From CAILHX01 sp046155285 (lineage in GTDB: Bacteria > Pseudomonadota > Gammaproteobacteria > Burkholderiales > Methylophilaceae), in contig JBJXEA010000001.1 in assembly GCA_046155285.1 (NCBI GenBank), forward strand, positions 1 through 64,000: a stretch of DNA of 64,000 nucleotides, read 5' to 3'. A program made the position numbers and the translations under genes. The notes below the pieces were generated by a model. That model searched no databases and was not told where the DNA came from. It worked only from the letters and a program-made list of their open reading frames with translations. This document shows, piece after piece, positions 33,978 to 42,820 of this stretch (the stretch's first letter is position 1; every line of letters begins with the position of its first letter).

Positions 33978-35257
33978 GAACGCATCACCGCTTCGATTTC
34001 GGCTACGGTTCTGGGTGCGGTGGTGTAGACGTCACAGCCTTGCGCGGTCACCAGCACGTCGTCTTCAATGCGGATACCGATGCCGTGCAAGTGGCTTAGA
34101 ACGCCGTCGGCAGCACGGATGTACATGCCCGGCTCCACCGTCAGCGCCATGCCAGGTTGCAGCTTTACCCAGTTTTCACCGTCTTTATATTCACCCACGT
34201 CGTGTACGTCCAATCCAAGCCAGTGGCTGGTGCGATGCATGAAAAACGGTTTATAGGCTTCGGATTCAATCAGACCGCTCACTTCGCCCTTCAATAATCC
34301 CAAATCCACCATGCCTTGCGTCAAAATTTTGAGCGCTGCTTCGTGTGGAGCGATGAAGGTGTTGCCCGGTTTGATAACGGCAAAAGCGGCGGCTTGAGCG
34401 GCTAATACAATCTCGTAAACATCGCGCTGGGCGGCGCTGAAACGGCCATTGACGGGGAAAGTACGGGTGATGTCCGAGGCATAGCCCTCGACCTCACAAC
34501 CTGCGTCTATCAACACCAAACTGCCATCTTGCAAGGGCTGATTATTAGCGACGTAATGCAGCACACAAGCATTGTCGCCACCAGCCACGATGGGGGTGTA
34601 AGCATGAGCATCAGCGCCATTTTTGCGGAAGGCGTAGCTCAGCTCGGCTTCCAGCGCGTATTCGTGCAAACCGGCTTTACAAGCTCGCATGGCTTGGGCG
34701 TGTGCGGCTGAGGAAATATCTGCCGCGCGTTTCATGGTGGCGATTTCGTGGCTATCTTTGATGAGACGCATGGCATCCAGCGGCGCACGCAAGTCATGGA
34801 TTTGACTCGGGGCGCGTTTACCAGCGCGGGTTTGGGCGCGGACTGCGTTGAGTGCGGCGCTGATACGCGCATCCCAAGCCGCGTCATGTCCCAAGGAATG
34901 CCAAAGCGTGGCGCGGTTAGCGATTAACTCCGGCAATTTAGCATCCAGTTCATTGATGGAAAAAGCCGCATCAAAGCCAAATTCGCTTTTTGCGCCTTCT
35001 GGCCCATAGCGAAAGCCATCCCAAATCTCCCGCGCTTCATCTTTATCACGGCAGAACAAGATGGATTGTGGCTCATCACCGCCGACCAATACCAGTGCGG
35101 CTTCTGGCTCGTTGAATCCAGTCAGATACCAGAAATAGCTATCAAAGCGAAAAGCATAATGCGCATCGCTATTGCGCTGCTTCTCCGTAGCCGTTGGGAT
35201 GACGGCTACGCCATTGCCTAACTGAGAAAGCAGCGCATTTCTGCGGGAAGAAAACAA
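33974..35257 (-). CDS. pepP: Xaa-Pro aminopeptidase
   Basis: 427-residue Mn-dependent peptidase with a creatinase-like N-terminal domain and a pita-bread catalytic domain. Metal ligands lie in LVLIDAGCEVEGYASDITRT (two Asp), HRTSHWLGLDVHD (His), LTVEPGMYI (Glu) and GIRIEDDVLVT (Glu). It removes N-terminal residues next to proline. It overlaps ubiH by 4 nt, and its start is 6 nt after the HDOD gene stop, so all five genes from HDOD to dsbC probably share a transcript. Confidence 0.95.
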   Translation of the reverse strand: MFSSRRNALLSQLGNGVAVIPTATEKQRNSDAHYAFRFDSYFWYLTGFNEPEAALVLVGGDEPQSILFCRDKDEAREIWDGFRYGPEGAKSEFGFDAAFSINELDAKLPELIANRATLWHSLGHDAAWDARISAALNAVRAQTRAGKRAPSQIHDLRAPLDAMRLIKDSHEIATMKRAADISSAAHAQAMRACKAGLHEYALEAELSYAFRKNGADAHAYTPIVAGGDNACVLHYVANNQPLQDGSLVLIDAGCEVEGYASDITRTFPVNGRFSAAQRDVYEIVLAAQAAAFAVIKPGNTFIAPHEAALKILTQGMVDLGLLKGEVSGLIESEAYKPFFMHRTSHWLGLDVHDVGEYKDGENWVKLQPGMALTVEPGMYIRAADGVLSHLHGIGIRIEDDVLVTAQGCDVYTTAPRTVAEIEAVMRS

Positions 35258-35263
35258 CTTAAT

Positions 35264-36100
35264 TTAACTACCCCCGGCCATGGCGTGGTCAACAAACTCC
35301 TGAATGTCCACCTCGTCAAAGCCCAGATGGTCGCCCAAAGTCAGCGCGTAGCCTTCAGAGGTTTGGCCATCAGGGAAGAAGCTAGGATCTATCACGTATT
35401 CCGCCAAACGGCCTACTGCAACCATCGCCGCGGCATTGGCGGAGATTTGGAAGTCGTCATTGAACACATTAGGTTCGTGGTGATGGGTGATGGCCTCGAT
35501 AATGTCGTCTGCCAAAGCCCAACTTTTGGCCATCATGGTGCCTACAATCACGTGCGTGGTTGGGATGTGCTCCAGCTCTATTGCTGTAAACGGGCGATTG
35601 CGCTCCGCTACTGCCAATTCGTAAGCCTTGCGATAGGCCGGCAAGCGCTGCATCAGCAGCGGAATGCCACAATCGCGGAACAAGCCAAAGGTGTAGGCCG
35701 ATTCTTTGGACACGCCGGGCAAACTGGCCGCGATGACCATGCACACGTTTGCCACCAACTCGGCACGCCCCCAAAACGCATCCATGCCCTCGATGTGGTC
35801 ATAAGCGCCTTTCAGCGACAGGCCGGTGACGATACCCTTGATAATGTTCACGCCGAGAATAATGGAGGCCTGTTGCGGCGTTTCCACCTTGCGCTTCATG
35901 CCGTAGAAAGGCGAATTGACCAGCTTCAACACACCCACGGAAAGCGCCACATCCTTGGCAATCAGCTGCCCGATTTTCTGAATACTAGGATTTTCTAAAC
36001 GGCTTTCTTCTATCAGCTCAGTCAACACGCCTGGGCGTGGCGGAATTTTGATACCGGATAAAACACCTTCCGCGTCATGTGCAAGTGAGTCACTCATCAT
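35264..36100 (-). CDS. HDOD domain protein
   Basis: 278-residue protein made mostly of one HDOD domain (about 15-215), a degenerate HD-hydrolase relative used in signalling: IPPRPGVLTELIEESRLENP, then LAVSVGVLKLVNSPFYGMKR-like text, TFGLFRDCGIPLLMQRLPAY, and a partial HD site with ITHHHEPN. It has no output domain. Such proteins often sit with chemotaxis and c-di-GMP circuits, and a chemoreceptor gene lies 2 kb away. It heads the pepP operon. Confidence 0.88.
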   Translation of the reverse strand: MMSDSLAHDAEGVLSGIKIPPRPGVLTELIEESRLENPSIQKIGQLIAKDVALSVGVLKLVNSPFYGMKRKVETPQQASIILGVNIIKGIVTGLSLKGAYDHIEGMDAFWGRAELVANVCMVIAASLPGVSKESAYTFGLFRDCGIPLLMQRLPAYRKAYELAVAERNRPFTAIELEHIPTTHVIVGTMMAKSWALADDIIEAITHHHEPNVFNDDFQISANAAAMVAVGRLAEYVIDPSFFPDGQTSEGYALTLGDHLGFDEVDIQEFVDHAMAGGS

Positions 36101-36118
36101 TCATTTCCTTCTCTAATT

Positions 36119-36132
36119 AGGGGACAGACCAC
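36119..36132 (+). repeat. Dispersed 14-mer AGGGGACAGACCAC
   Basis: Solo copy in the divergent HDOD-recJ gap, followed by GTTTTATT. Identical 14-mers occur at 12117-12130 (inside thrC) and, as an inverted pair, at 41209-41222 and 41245-41258. Confidence 0.75.
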
Positions 36133-36241
36133 GTTTTATTGCTTGATTTTCAGCTTACATCTAATCCAACATGCTCTTAGCTGAATCATAGTAGCATTCA
36201 CAGTAAAATCCAACCACGTTAAATAGCCAAATATCACCTTC

Positions 36242-37951
36242 ATGACCACCAATATCACTGCTCGCGCTTATCCCACCGAAATCGCCACAACACTGCACGA
36301 GCAAGGCTTGCATCCAGTATTGGCGCGGATTTACGCGGCACGTGGCGTTCTGAGCGCCGTCCAGCTCGCTACCAATTTAAGTGCGCTCATCTCGCCTGAC
36401 CAACTAAGCAACGCCAGCCATATGGCCAACATTCTCGCCGATGCCATCACCCAGCAAAAACGTCTGTTGATTGTGGCCGATTACGATGCCGATGGCGCTA
36501 CCGCTTGTGCGGTGGGGATGCGCGGCTTGCGGAGTTTTGGCGCAGTGGTGGATTATTTAGTACCGAATCGCTTTGACCACGGTTATGGTTTGACACCGGA
36601 AATCGTGCGCCTCGCGGCTGAAAAACGGCCAGACTTCATCATTACCGTGGATAACGGTATCGCCAGCATAGACGGCATAGACGAGGCTAATCGGCTGGGC
36701 ATTTCGGTGCTGGTCACCGACCATCATTTGGCTGGCGACCAGCTCCCCGCCGCCGCTTGCATCGTCAATCCCAATGCGCCTAACTGCAATTTCCCCAGCA
36801 AAAACCTGGCGGGCGTGGGCGTAATTTTTTATGTGCTGTTGGCACTGCGCACCGAGCTACGGCAACGCGGCCTGTTTGACGCAAATCCTGAACCCAAACT
36901 GACCGATTTACTCGACATCGTGGCGCTCGGTACTGTGGCCGACTTGGTGAAGCTGGACGACAACAACCGTATTCTGGTTGACCAAGGTTTGAAGCGCATC
37001 CGCGCCGGATTGGCCTGCCCCGGGATTCAGGCTTTGCTGCGCATTGCTGGACGCGATCCAAAACGCGCTTCCACTTACGACCTGGGCTTCGCGCTAGGGC
37101 CGCGCCTGAATGCGGCTGGCAGGCTGGAAGACATGGCATTAGGCATAGAATGTCTGCTTGCCACCGACTCCAAAATCGCCCACGACATCGCGCTGAAATT
37201 AGACCAGATGAACCGCAGCCGCCGCGAGATTGAGGCCGACATGCAAGACAGCGCACTCGCCAGCTTGGAAAGCATCAACGTCACGGACGGCTACAGCCTA
37301 TGCCTACTCGACCCAAGCTGGCATCAAGGCGTGATCGGCATTCTCGCCTCGCGCCTCAAGGAAAAATACCACCGCCCCACGATTATTTTCGCCAGCGCCA
37401 ATGACGGCAAACTCAAAGGCTCAGGCCGCTCCATCCACGGCTTACATCTGCGCGATGCGCTGGACATCGTCGCCAAGCGCCACCCCGACATGTTATTGAG
37501 CTTCGGCGGCCACGCCATGGCGGCGGGTTTGACTATTCATCACACAAACTTAGAAAGGTTTACGCAAACCTTTGAGCAAACTGTGCGCCAACTGCTCACT
37601 CCCGCAGACTTGGAACGCCTGATAGAAACCGACGGCAACTTAAATGCTGCTGACACCGACCTAGCGCTCGCGCAATTGCTGGAGGACGGCGTGTGGGGAC
37701 AAGGTTTTGCTACGCCGAGTTTTGAAGGCATGTTCAAGGTTGCAAGCCAGCGCGTGGTGGGCGAAAAACACCTGAAACTCAAGTTGGATCAAGATGGAAA
37801 GCCACTTGAGGCCATGTTATTTTTTCACGCTGAAAACCTACCTGAGCAAATTAAAGCGGTGTATCAGCTAGGCGTAAATGAATACAATGGTCAAAAGACC
37901 ACGCAGCTTATTCTGAAGCATTGGCAACACTCCACGGAACCAAGGCCTTAA
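36242..37951 (+). CDS. recJ: Single-stranded-DNA exonuclease RecJ
   Basis: 569-residue 5'-3' ssDNA exonuclease of recombination and mismatch repair. DHH-domain motifs are VADYDADGATACAVGM and VTVDNGIAS-type text, then VTDHHLAGDQLP. LGFALGPRLNAAGRLEDM is the conserved linker, GIGRSIHGLHLRDAL-like text and FGGHAMAAGLTI are in DHHA1, and the OB-like C-terminus ends the protein. Length is normal. The chemoreceptor gene follows at 40 nt, instead of prfB as in many betaproteobacteria. Confidence 0.95.
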   Translation: MTTNITARAYPTEIATTLHEQGLHPVLARIYAARGVLSAVQLATNLSALISPDQLSNASHMANILADAITQQKRLLIVADYDADGATACAVGMRGLRSFGAVVDYLVPNRFDHGYGLTPEIVRLAAEKRPDFIITVDNGIASIDGIDEANRLGISVLVTDHHLAGDQLPAAACIVNPNAPNCNFPSKNLAGVGVIFYVLLALRTELRQRGLFDANPEPKLTDLLDIVALGTVADLVKLDDNNRILVDQGLKRIRAGLACPGIQALLRIAGRDPKRASTYDLGFALGPRLNAAGRLEDMALGIECLLATDSKIAHDIALKLDQMNRSRREIEADMQDSALASLESINVTDGYSLCLLDPSWHQGVIGILASRLKEKYHRPTIIFASANDGKLKGSGRSIHGLHLRDALDIVAKRHPDMLLSFGGHAMAAGLTIHHTNLERFTQTFEQTVRQLLTPADLERLIETDGNLNAADTDLALAQLLEDGVWGQGFATPSFEGMFKVASQRVVGEKHLKLKLDQDGKPLEAMLFFHAENLPEQIKAVYQLGVNEYNGQKTTQLILKHWQHSTEPRP

Positions 37952-37991
37952 GTGCTAAACTAGGTTTTCACGGATTCACAGTAACTCAAAA

Positions 37992-39863
37992 ATGTCATTT
38001 CGCAGTCTACAAACGAAATTCATAGCTCCCGTTTCCGCGCTTATCGCGGTCATCACGCTTAGCTTGGTAGTCGTACTCTCAGTGAGCAAAAGCAGGGATG
38101 TAGAACAAGCGGCACAGACCGACATTACAGAAAAAATCTACGGCGTAGAGCAACTTCTTACCACCACCGACGCCATTATGATGGAGCGCGTCAATGCCTC
38201 GATGAAATTATTCATGGAGCGTGGTAATAAACTAGGCGCAGCGCAGCAGGGAAGCCCGATAGCGGTGAATGGCACATCGGTACCCGAGCTATTGCTGGGT
38301 AATCAAGCCCAAGCTAATCACTTTGATTTGGTTGACGGCTTGACCGCCAGCCAAGGCGGCACCGCCACTTTGTTTTCAAAAGCGGGGAATACATTCATCC
38401 GTATCAGCACCAACGTCAAAAAAGACGGCCAGCGCGCCATAGGCACAGCCCTTGACCCCAAGGGCAAGGCCATTCAACACATTCGTGCAGGCAAAAGCTT
38501 CTATGGTCAGGTGGACATTCTGGGTAGCCCATTTCTCACCGGCTATGAACCCATTCTAGACCACCAGCACAAGCAGATTGGCATCTGGTATGTGGGTTAC
38601 AAAGTGGACATGAAGGTATTGCAACAGTCCATCGCCAAAAGCCGCATTCTGAGTAATGGGCTGGTCGCGCTGATAGACGACAAAAACCGGGTGCGCTTTC
38701 ATTCGGACAACCTCAGTGACGAGGCCACCTTGAGCGTTATCGGCAATACCACGGGCGATTGGGTCGTGCAGCGTGAGGATTTCACCCCTTGGGGATTCAC
38801 AATCGTCGCCGCCTACCCAAAAAGTGATGTACGTACGCTGATAAAATCGGACATCATCAACGTCGTGGTGATTGGCGTGCTGATGGGTGGCCTGCTGATA
38901 GGCTTGCTGATTTGGCTAGCAAATAAGCTGGTCATCAAGCCATTGAATCAGGTGGTGACGGTTGCCCAGAGAATTGCGGATGGCGACTTGTCTTCTACAA
39001 TTCAAGTGCGTAGCCAAGATGAAATCGGGCAACTGCTCACCGCCATGCAGAATATGCAAAATGTGTTGACCGGCCTCATTTCCAACATCAAGGAAAGCGC
39101 CGACTTTATTAACGCCGCGTCCAAAGAGATTGCGGATGGTTATAGCAGCCTTTCCCAGCGTACCGAAGTGCAAGCCTCAAGCTTAGAAGAAACCTCAGCC
39201 AACCTGAAAGAACTGACTTCCACCGTCAAACAAAATGCGGACAATACCAAGCAAGCCAACCAACTGGCGATTAGCACCTCGGACATCGCCAGCAAGGGCG
39301 GCAAGGCGGTGTCTCAGGTGGTGCATACCATGGACATGGTCAAGGAATCTTCACACCAAATCGTGGCTATCATTTCGGTAATTGATGGTATCGCCTTCCA
39401 AACCAACATTCTCGCACTCAACGCCGCTGTAGAAGCCGCTCGCGCCGGTGAACAAGGCCGTGGCTTCGCCGTAGTGGCGGGTGAAGTACGCAGTCTGGCA
39501 CAACGCTCTGCCGCCGCCGCCAAAGAAATCAAGACGCTGATTGGGAACTCGGTAGAGCGTGTGGAAGACGGTTCAAAAATCGTGGCTGCTGCCGGCAAAA
39601 CCATGGAAGAAATCGTAAGCTCCATCAAGCGTGTCACCGACATCATGGCCGAAGTCTCGGCAGCTTCCGGAGAGCAAAGCGTGGGGATAGCGCAAGTCAA
39701 TCAGGCCGTCGCACAAATGGAAGAAGTCACCCATCACAATGCCGCATTGGTGGAAGAATCTGCCGCCGCCGCAGAAAACCTAGAGGAACAGGCGGAGAAC
39801 TTGAGCAACTCCATTGGCGCATTCAAACTAGATGCAGCGAATTCCACCAAAGGAACAACATGA
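37992..39863 (+). CDS. Methyl-accepting chemotaxis protein with periplasmic Cache domain
   Basis: 623-residue chemoreceptor. TM1 is at about 10-30, with a periplasmic single-Cache-type sensor (about 35-285, with GTATLFSKAGNTFIRISTNV and KSFYGQVDILGSPFLTGYEP). TM2 is near 290-318 (VVVIGVLMGGLLIGLLIWL), HAMP at about 320-372, and the signalling coil has the conserved tip IAFQTNILALNAAVEAARAG. The C-terminus (NSTKGTT) has no CheR-binding pentapeptide. Similar Cache sensors bind small organic acids, amines or amino acids. The last 4 nt overlap the glutamine-synthetase-like gene, an unusual pairing. Confidence 0.93.
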   Translation: MSFRSLQTKFIAPVSALIAVITLSLVVVLSVSKSRDVEQAAQTDITEKIYGVEQLLTTTDAIMMERVNASMKLFMERGNKLGAAQQGSPIAVNGTSVPELLLGNQAQANHFDLVDGLTASQGGTATLFSKAGNTFIRISTNVKKDGQRAIGTALDPKGKAIQHIRAGKSFYGQVDILGSPFLTGYEPILDHQHKQIGIWYVGYKVDMKVLQQSIAKSRILSNGLVALIDDKNRVRFHSDNLSDEATLSVIGNTTGDWVVQREDFTPWGFTIVAAYPKSDVRTLIKSDIINVVVIGVLMGGLLIGLLIWLANKLVIKPLNQVVTVAQRIADGDLSSTIQVRSQDEIGQLLTAMQNMQNVLTGLISNIKESADFINAASKEIADGYSSLSQRTEVQASSLEETSANLKELTSTVKQNADNTKQANQLAISTSDIASKGGKAVSQVVHTMDMVKESSHQIVAIISVIDGIAFQTNILALNAAVEAARAGEQGRGFAVVAGEVRSLAQRSAAAAKEIKTLIGNSVERVEDGSKIVAAAGKTMEEIVSSIKRVTDIMAEVSAASGEQSVGIAQVNQAVAQMEEVTHHNAALVEESAAAAENLEEQAENLSNSIGAFKLDAANSTKGTT

Positions 39864-41194
39864 ACCAACAAATGGCCGAACTCATTGCCGAGCATCACAT
39901 TCACGAGGTGGAGTGCGTGATTCCTGACATCACCGGCATCGCGCGGGGCAAAATTTTGCCCAAGGATTTGTTTCTGAGCGCGGGCGAAATGCGCCTGCCC
40001 AAGAGCGTGCTGCTCAACACCGTCAACGGCCAGCAGCCAGACAATGCGCCCTATGTGGGCGATACTGACCCCGACATGGTGTGCCTGCCCGACCCCACAA
40101 CTTTCAGAGTAGTGCCCTGGGCGGCCGAGCCAGTGGCGGTGGTGATTCATGATTGCGTAGAATGGGATGGGTCACCAGTGGCGCTTTCGCCACGCGCCGT
40201 GCTGCGTCGCATTATTGACCTCTACACCCAGCGCGGCTGGCGTCCAGTGGTGGCACCTGAAATGGAGTTTTTTCTGGTGGCGCGACACCACAATCCACAC
40301 GAACCGCTGCAACCGCCAATAGGCCGCAGCGGCAAGCAGGAGGCGGGAAGGCAAAGTTATTCCATAGACGCGGTGAACGATTTTGACCCGTTTTTTATGG
40401 AACTTTCCAAATTTTGTGACGTGCATCGTTTAGGTGTGGAAACCTTGATACACGAGGCAGGTGCCGGACAGATGGAAATCAACTTTACCCACGGTGACCC
40501 GTTGGAGTTGGCAGACCGCGTATTTCTGTTCAAACGTGCAGTGCGTGAAACGGCGTTACGACATGGTATCTGCGCCACTTTCATGGCTAAACCTATGGAA
40601 GCTGAACCGGGCAGCGCCATGCACATCCACCAAAGCATACTCGATACCGATGGCCGCAACATTTTCAGCCAAACCGACGGTAACGCCAGTCCGGCCTTCT
40701 TTCACTACATTGCTGGCTTGCAGAAATACGTGCCGCAGGTGATGCCCATGTTCGCGCCCTACGTCAATTCTTACCGACGGCTGGCGCCATTTATGTCTGC
40801 GCCGACCAACGTGAGCTGGGGTTATGACAATCGCACCTGCGGCATCCGCATCCCCAATTCAGAAGCCGATGCAAGACGCGTGGAAAACCGTGTTCCCGGC
40901 GTTGACGTGAATCCTTATCTGGCGATTGCCGCTACGCTGGCGTGTGGTTATCAAGGCATGATGGAAGCGCTGCCACCCGCAGAACCGCTAAGTTCCAGCG
41001 CTTGGAATATGTCGCACGATTTACCGCGTCACCTAGAAGATGCCATTGAGTTGCTGCGTGAATGCTCAGTAATGCATGACCTAATGGGAGAGAGCTTCGT
41101 AGACGCTTTTTGTGCAGTGAAAGAACTGGAATATGGTACTTACAACCGCGTGATTAGCTCGTGGGAACGCGAGCATTTGTTGCTGCTGGTGTAA
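39860..41194 (+). CDS. Glutamine-synthetase family ligase (gamma-glutamyl-polyamine synthetase-like)
   Basis: 444-residue GS-fold enzyme, not the housekeeping GlnA. The N-terminus (VECVIPDITGIARGKILP, 17-34) has the PuuA/PauA-type pattern. Active-site segments are APEMEFFLV with E134 and E136, GAGQMEINFTHGDP, GSAMHIHQSIL and VSWGYDNRTCGIRIPNS. Relatives ligate glutamate to putrescine, spermidine or other amines to start their catabolism. No other puu/pau genes are visible, so the amine is inferred. It is translated in tight coupling with the upstream chemoreceptor (4-nt overlap). Confidence 0.88.
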   Translation: MNQQMAELIAEHHIHEVECVIPDITGIARGKILPKDLFLSAGEMRLPKSVLLNTVNGQQPDNAPYVGDTDPDMVCLPDPTTFRVVPWAAEPVAVVIHDCVEWDGSPVALSPRAVLRRIIDLYTQRGWRPVVAPEMEFFLVARHHNPHEPLQPPIGRSGKQEAGRQSYSIDAVNDFDPFFMELSKFCDVHRLGVETLIHEAGAGQMEINFTHGDPLELADRVFLFKRAVRETALRHGICATFMAKPMEAEPGSAMHIHQSILDTDGRNIFSQTDGNASPAFFHYIAGLQKYVPQVMPMFAPYVNSYRRLAPFMSAPTNVSWGYDNRTCGIRIPNSEADARRVENRVPGVDVNPYLAIAATLACGYQGMMEALPPAEPLSSSAWNMSHDLPRHLEDAIELLRECSVMHDLMGESFVDAFCAVKELEYGTYNRVISSWEREHLLLLV

Positions 41195-41207
41195 TACAAA
41201 AGTACAT

Positions 41208-41259
41208 AAGGGGACAGACCACTATTAACATCAGCCCGTTAATAGTGGTCTGTCCCCTT
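41208..41259. terminator. Perfect 22-bp inverted repeat between convergent genes
   Basis: Arms 41208-41229 and 41238-41259 are exactly complementary around an 8-nt loop, and the right arm is followed by TTTTTAA. It can terminate the GS-like transcript and perhaps that of era. Each arm contains the dispersed 14-mer AGGGGACAGACCAC, so it may be a paired mobile repeat acting as a terminator. Confidence 0.85.
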
Positions 41260-41265
41260 TTTAAC

Positions 41266-42156
41266 TTAATACCCTAGACTCTTCACCGCCCTAACATCAT
41301 CTGCCCAGCCGCTACGGACTTTGACCCAGGTTTCTAGCCATACTTTGGCGTTGAACAGGCGCTCCATGTCCAGTCTGGCTTCGGTAGAAACACGTTTGAG
41401 TTTTTCGCCATCCTTGCCGATGACGATGGGTTTTTGGTTTTCTTTGTCCACGATGATGGCGGCGTGGATGCGGCGTAGGCCGCCTTCTTGCTCGAACTTT
41501 TCAATTTCTACGCTGATGGCGTAAGGGATTTCTTCGCCCAGCAAGCGGAACAGCTTTTCACGTATCAACTCGGCGGCAAGAAAGCGTTCGTTACGGTCGG
41601 TGAGTTCATCTACGCCATAGATAGCCGGCTGTTCGGGCAGATGTTTGCGTAGGGTCGCCAATAGCTCATCCAGTTGCAGGCTCTTTTTAGCGCTGACAGG
41701 AATGACATCGGCGAAGGGGAATTTGGCAGCCATTTCCTTGATAAAGGGCAACAATTTACCTTTGTCTTTAACCAAATCCACCTTGTTCACCGCTAGTAAC
41801 ACGGGGCAGTGAGTAGGCAAAATCTCGAACACTTTTTCGTCGCCTGCGCCAAATTTCATGGCTTCCACCACGCATAACACCACGTCCACTTCCGACAACA
41901 CTTGTTTCACTGTGCGGTTCATGGCGCTGTTCAAGGCATTGACGTGTTGTAGCTGAAAGCCCGGGGTATCCACGAACAAAAATTGCGTATCGTCCGTGGT
42001 GTGAATACCGAGCAGGCGGTGGCGCGTGGTTTGCGCTTTGCGCGAGGTGATGCTGAGCTTTAAGCCCATGATGTGGTTGAGAATGGTGGATTTTCCCACG
42101 TTGGGGCGGCCAGTAATAGCAATTGTGCCGCATCGAAAATCAGGACTATCTTTCAT
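41266..42156 (-). CDS. era: GTPase Era
   Basis: 296-residue ribosome-assembly GTPase acting on the 30S subunit and the 16S rRNA 3' end. G1 is GRPNVGKST, G3 DTPG, G4 NKVD and the C-terminal KH domain has PIVIGKDGEKLKRVSTEARL. ATG 42156 is chosen over 42171 because GAGG lies 9 nt upstream and family members start there; the gene then overlaps the end of rnc by 11 nt. Last of lepA-lepB-rnc-era. Confidence 0.96.
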   Translation of the reverse strand: MKDSPDFRCGTIAITGRPNVGKSTILNHIMGLKLSITSRKAQTTRHRLLGIHTTDDTQFLFVDTPGFQLQHVNALNSAMNRTVKQVLSEVDVVLCVVEAMKFGAGDEKVFEILPTHCPVLLAVNKVDLVKDKGKLLPFIKEMAAKFPFADVIPVSAKKSLQLDELLATLRKHLPEQPAIYGVDELTDRNERFLAAELIREKLFRLLGEEIPYAISVEIEKFEQEGGLRRIHAAIIVDKENQKPIVIGKDGEKLKRVSTEARLDMERLFNAKVWLETWVKVRSGWADDVRAVKSLGY

Positions 42157-42820
42157 GGCTAATTTCCTCATAGGCTAGTTGTGCGGCAAGTTGTTCCGCG
42201 GCGCGGCGGCTACCAGCTTGAGCTTTGGTGTTTATTTTCAATGCGGGAATGCTACATTCCACGATAAAGGTCTGGCAATGTGCCTCGCCCTGCGTTTCCA
42301 CCACGGTATATTTTGGCAAGTCTATTTTGCAGCCTTGCAAATGCTCTTGCAGCATGGTTTTGGCATCTTTACCCAGATGCACAGGGTCGAGGTGTTGCAG
42401 CAAATCGGCGTAGAGTCTGATGACCAGCGTTTCCGCTGCGGCAAAGCCTGCATCCAGATACACCGCGCCGATTAAGGCTTCTATGGCATCTGCCAACACT
42501 GACGGACGTTTAGATCCACCGCTTTTAATCTCACCATCACCTAGTTTAAGTTGTGCGCCAATGTCCAAACGCGTAGCAATTTCCGCCAGCGAAGGCTCTT
42601 TCACTAAATGCGCACGAAGTCGGCTCAAGTCGCCTTCTGCTAATTGTGGGAAGCGCTGATAAAGCTGTGCGGCGATGACGCAGTTGAGTACGCTATCGCC
42701 CAAAAACTCCAAGCGCTCGTTGTTGGCGCTGCTGTGGCTGCGGTGGGTGAGTGCTTGGGTGAGCAATGCCGGTTGCCGGAACTCGTGACCAAGGCTAACG
42801 AGCAAGGCGGCTTGGCTCAT
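42146..42820 (-). CDS. rnc: Ribonuclease III
   Basis: 224-residue dsRNA endonuclease that processes rRNA and mRNAs. The catalytic signature NERLEFLGDS (34-43) and ADAIEALIGAVYLDAGF form the metal site; the dsRNA-binding domain occupies about 150-222 (KTMLQEHLQGCKIDLPKYTV, then AGSRRAAEQLAAQLAYEEI). The start ATG shares one base with the lepB stop; the 3' end overlaps era. Confidence 0.96.
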   Translation of the reverse strand: MSQAALLVSLGHEFRQPALLTQALTHRSHSSANNERLEFLGDSVLNCVIAAQLYQRFPQLAEGDLSRLRAHLVKEPSLAEIATRLDIGAQLKLGDGEIKSGGSKRPSVLADAIEALIGAVYLDAGFAAAETLVIRLYADLLQHLDPVHLGKDAKTMLQEHLQGCKIDLPKYTVVETQGEAHCQTFIVECSIPALKINTKAQAGSRRAAEQLAAQLAYEEISHER

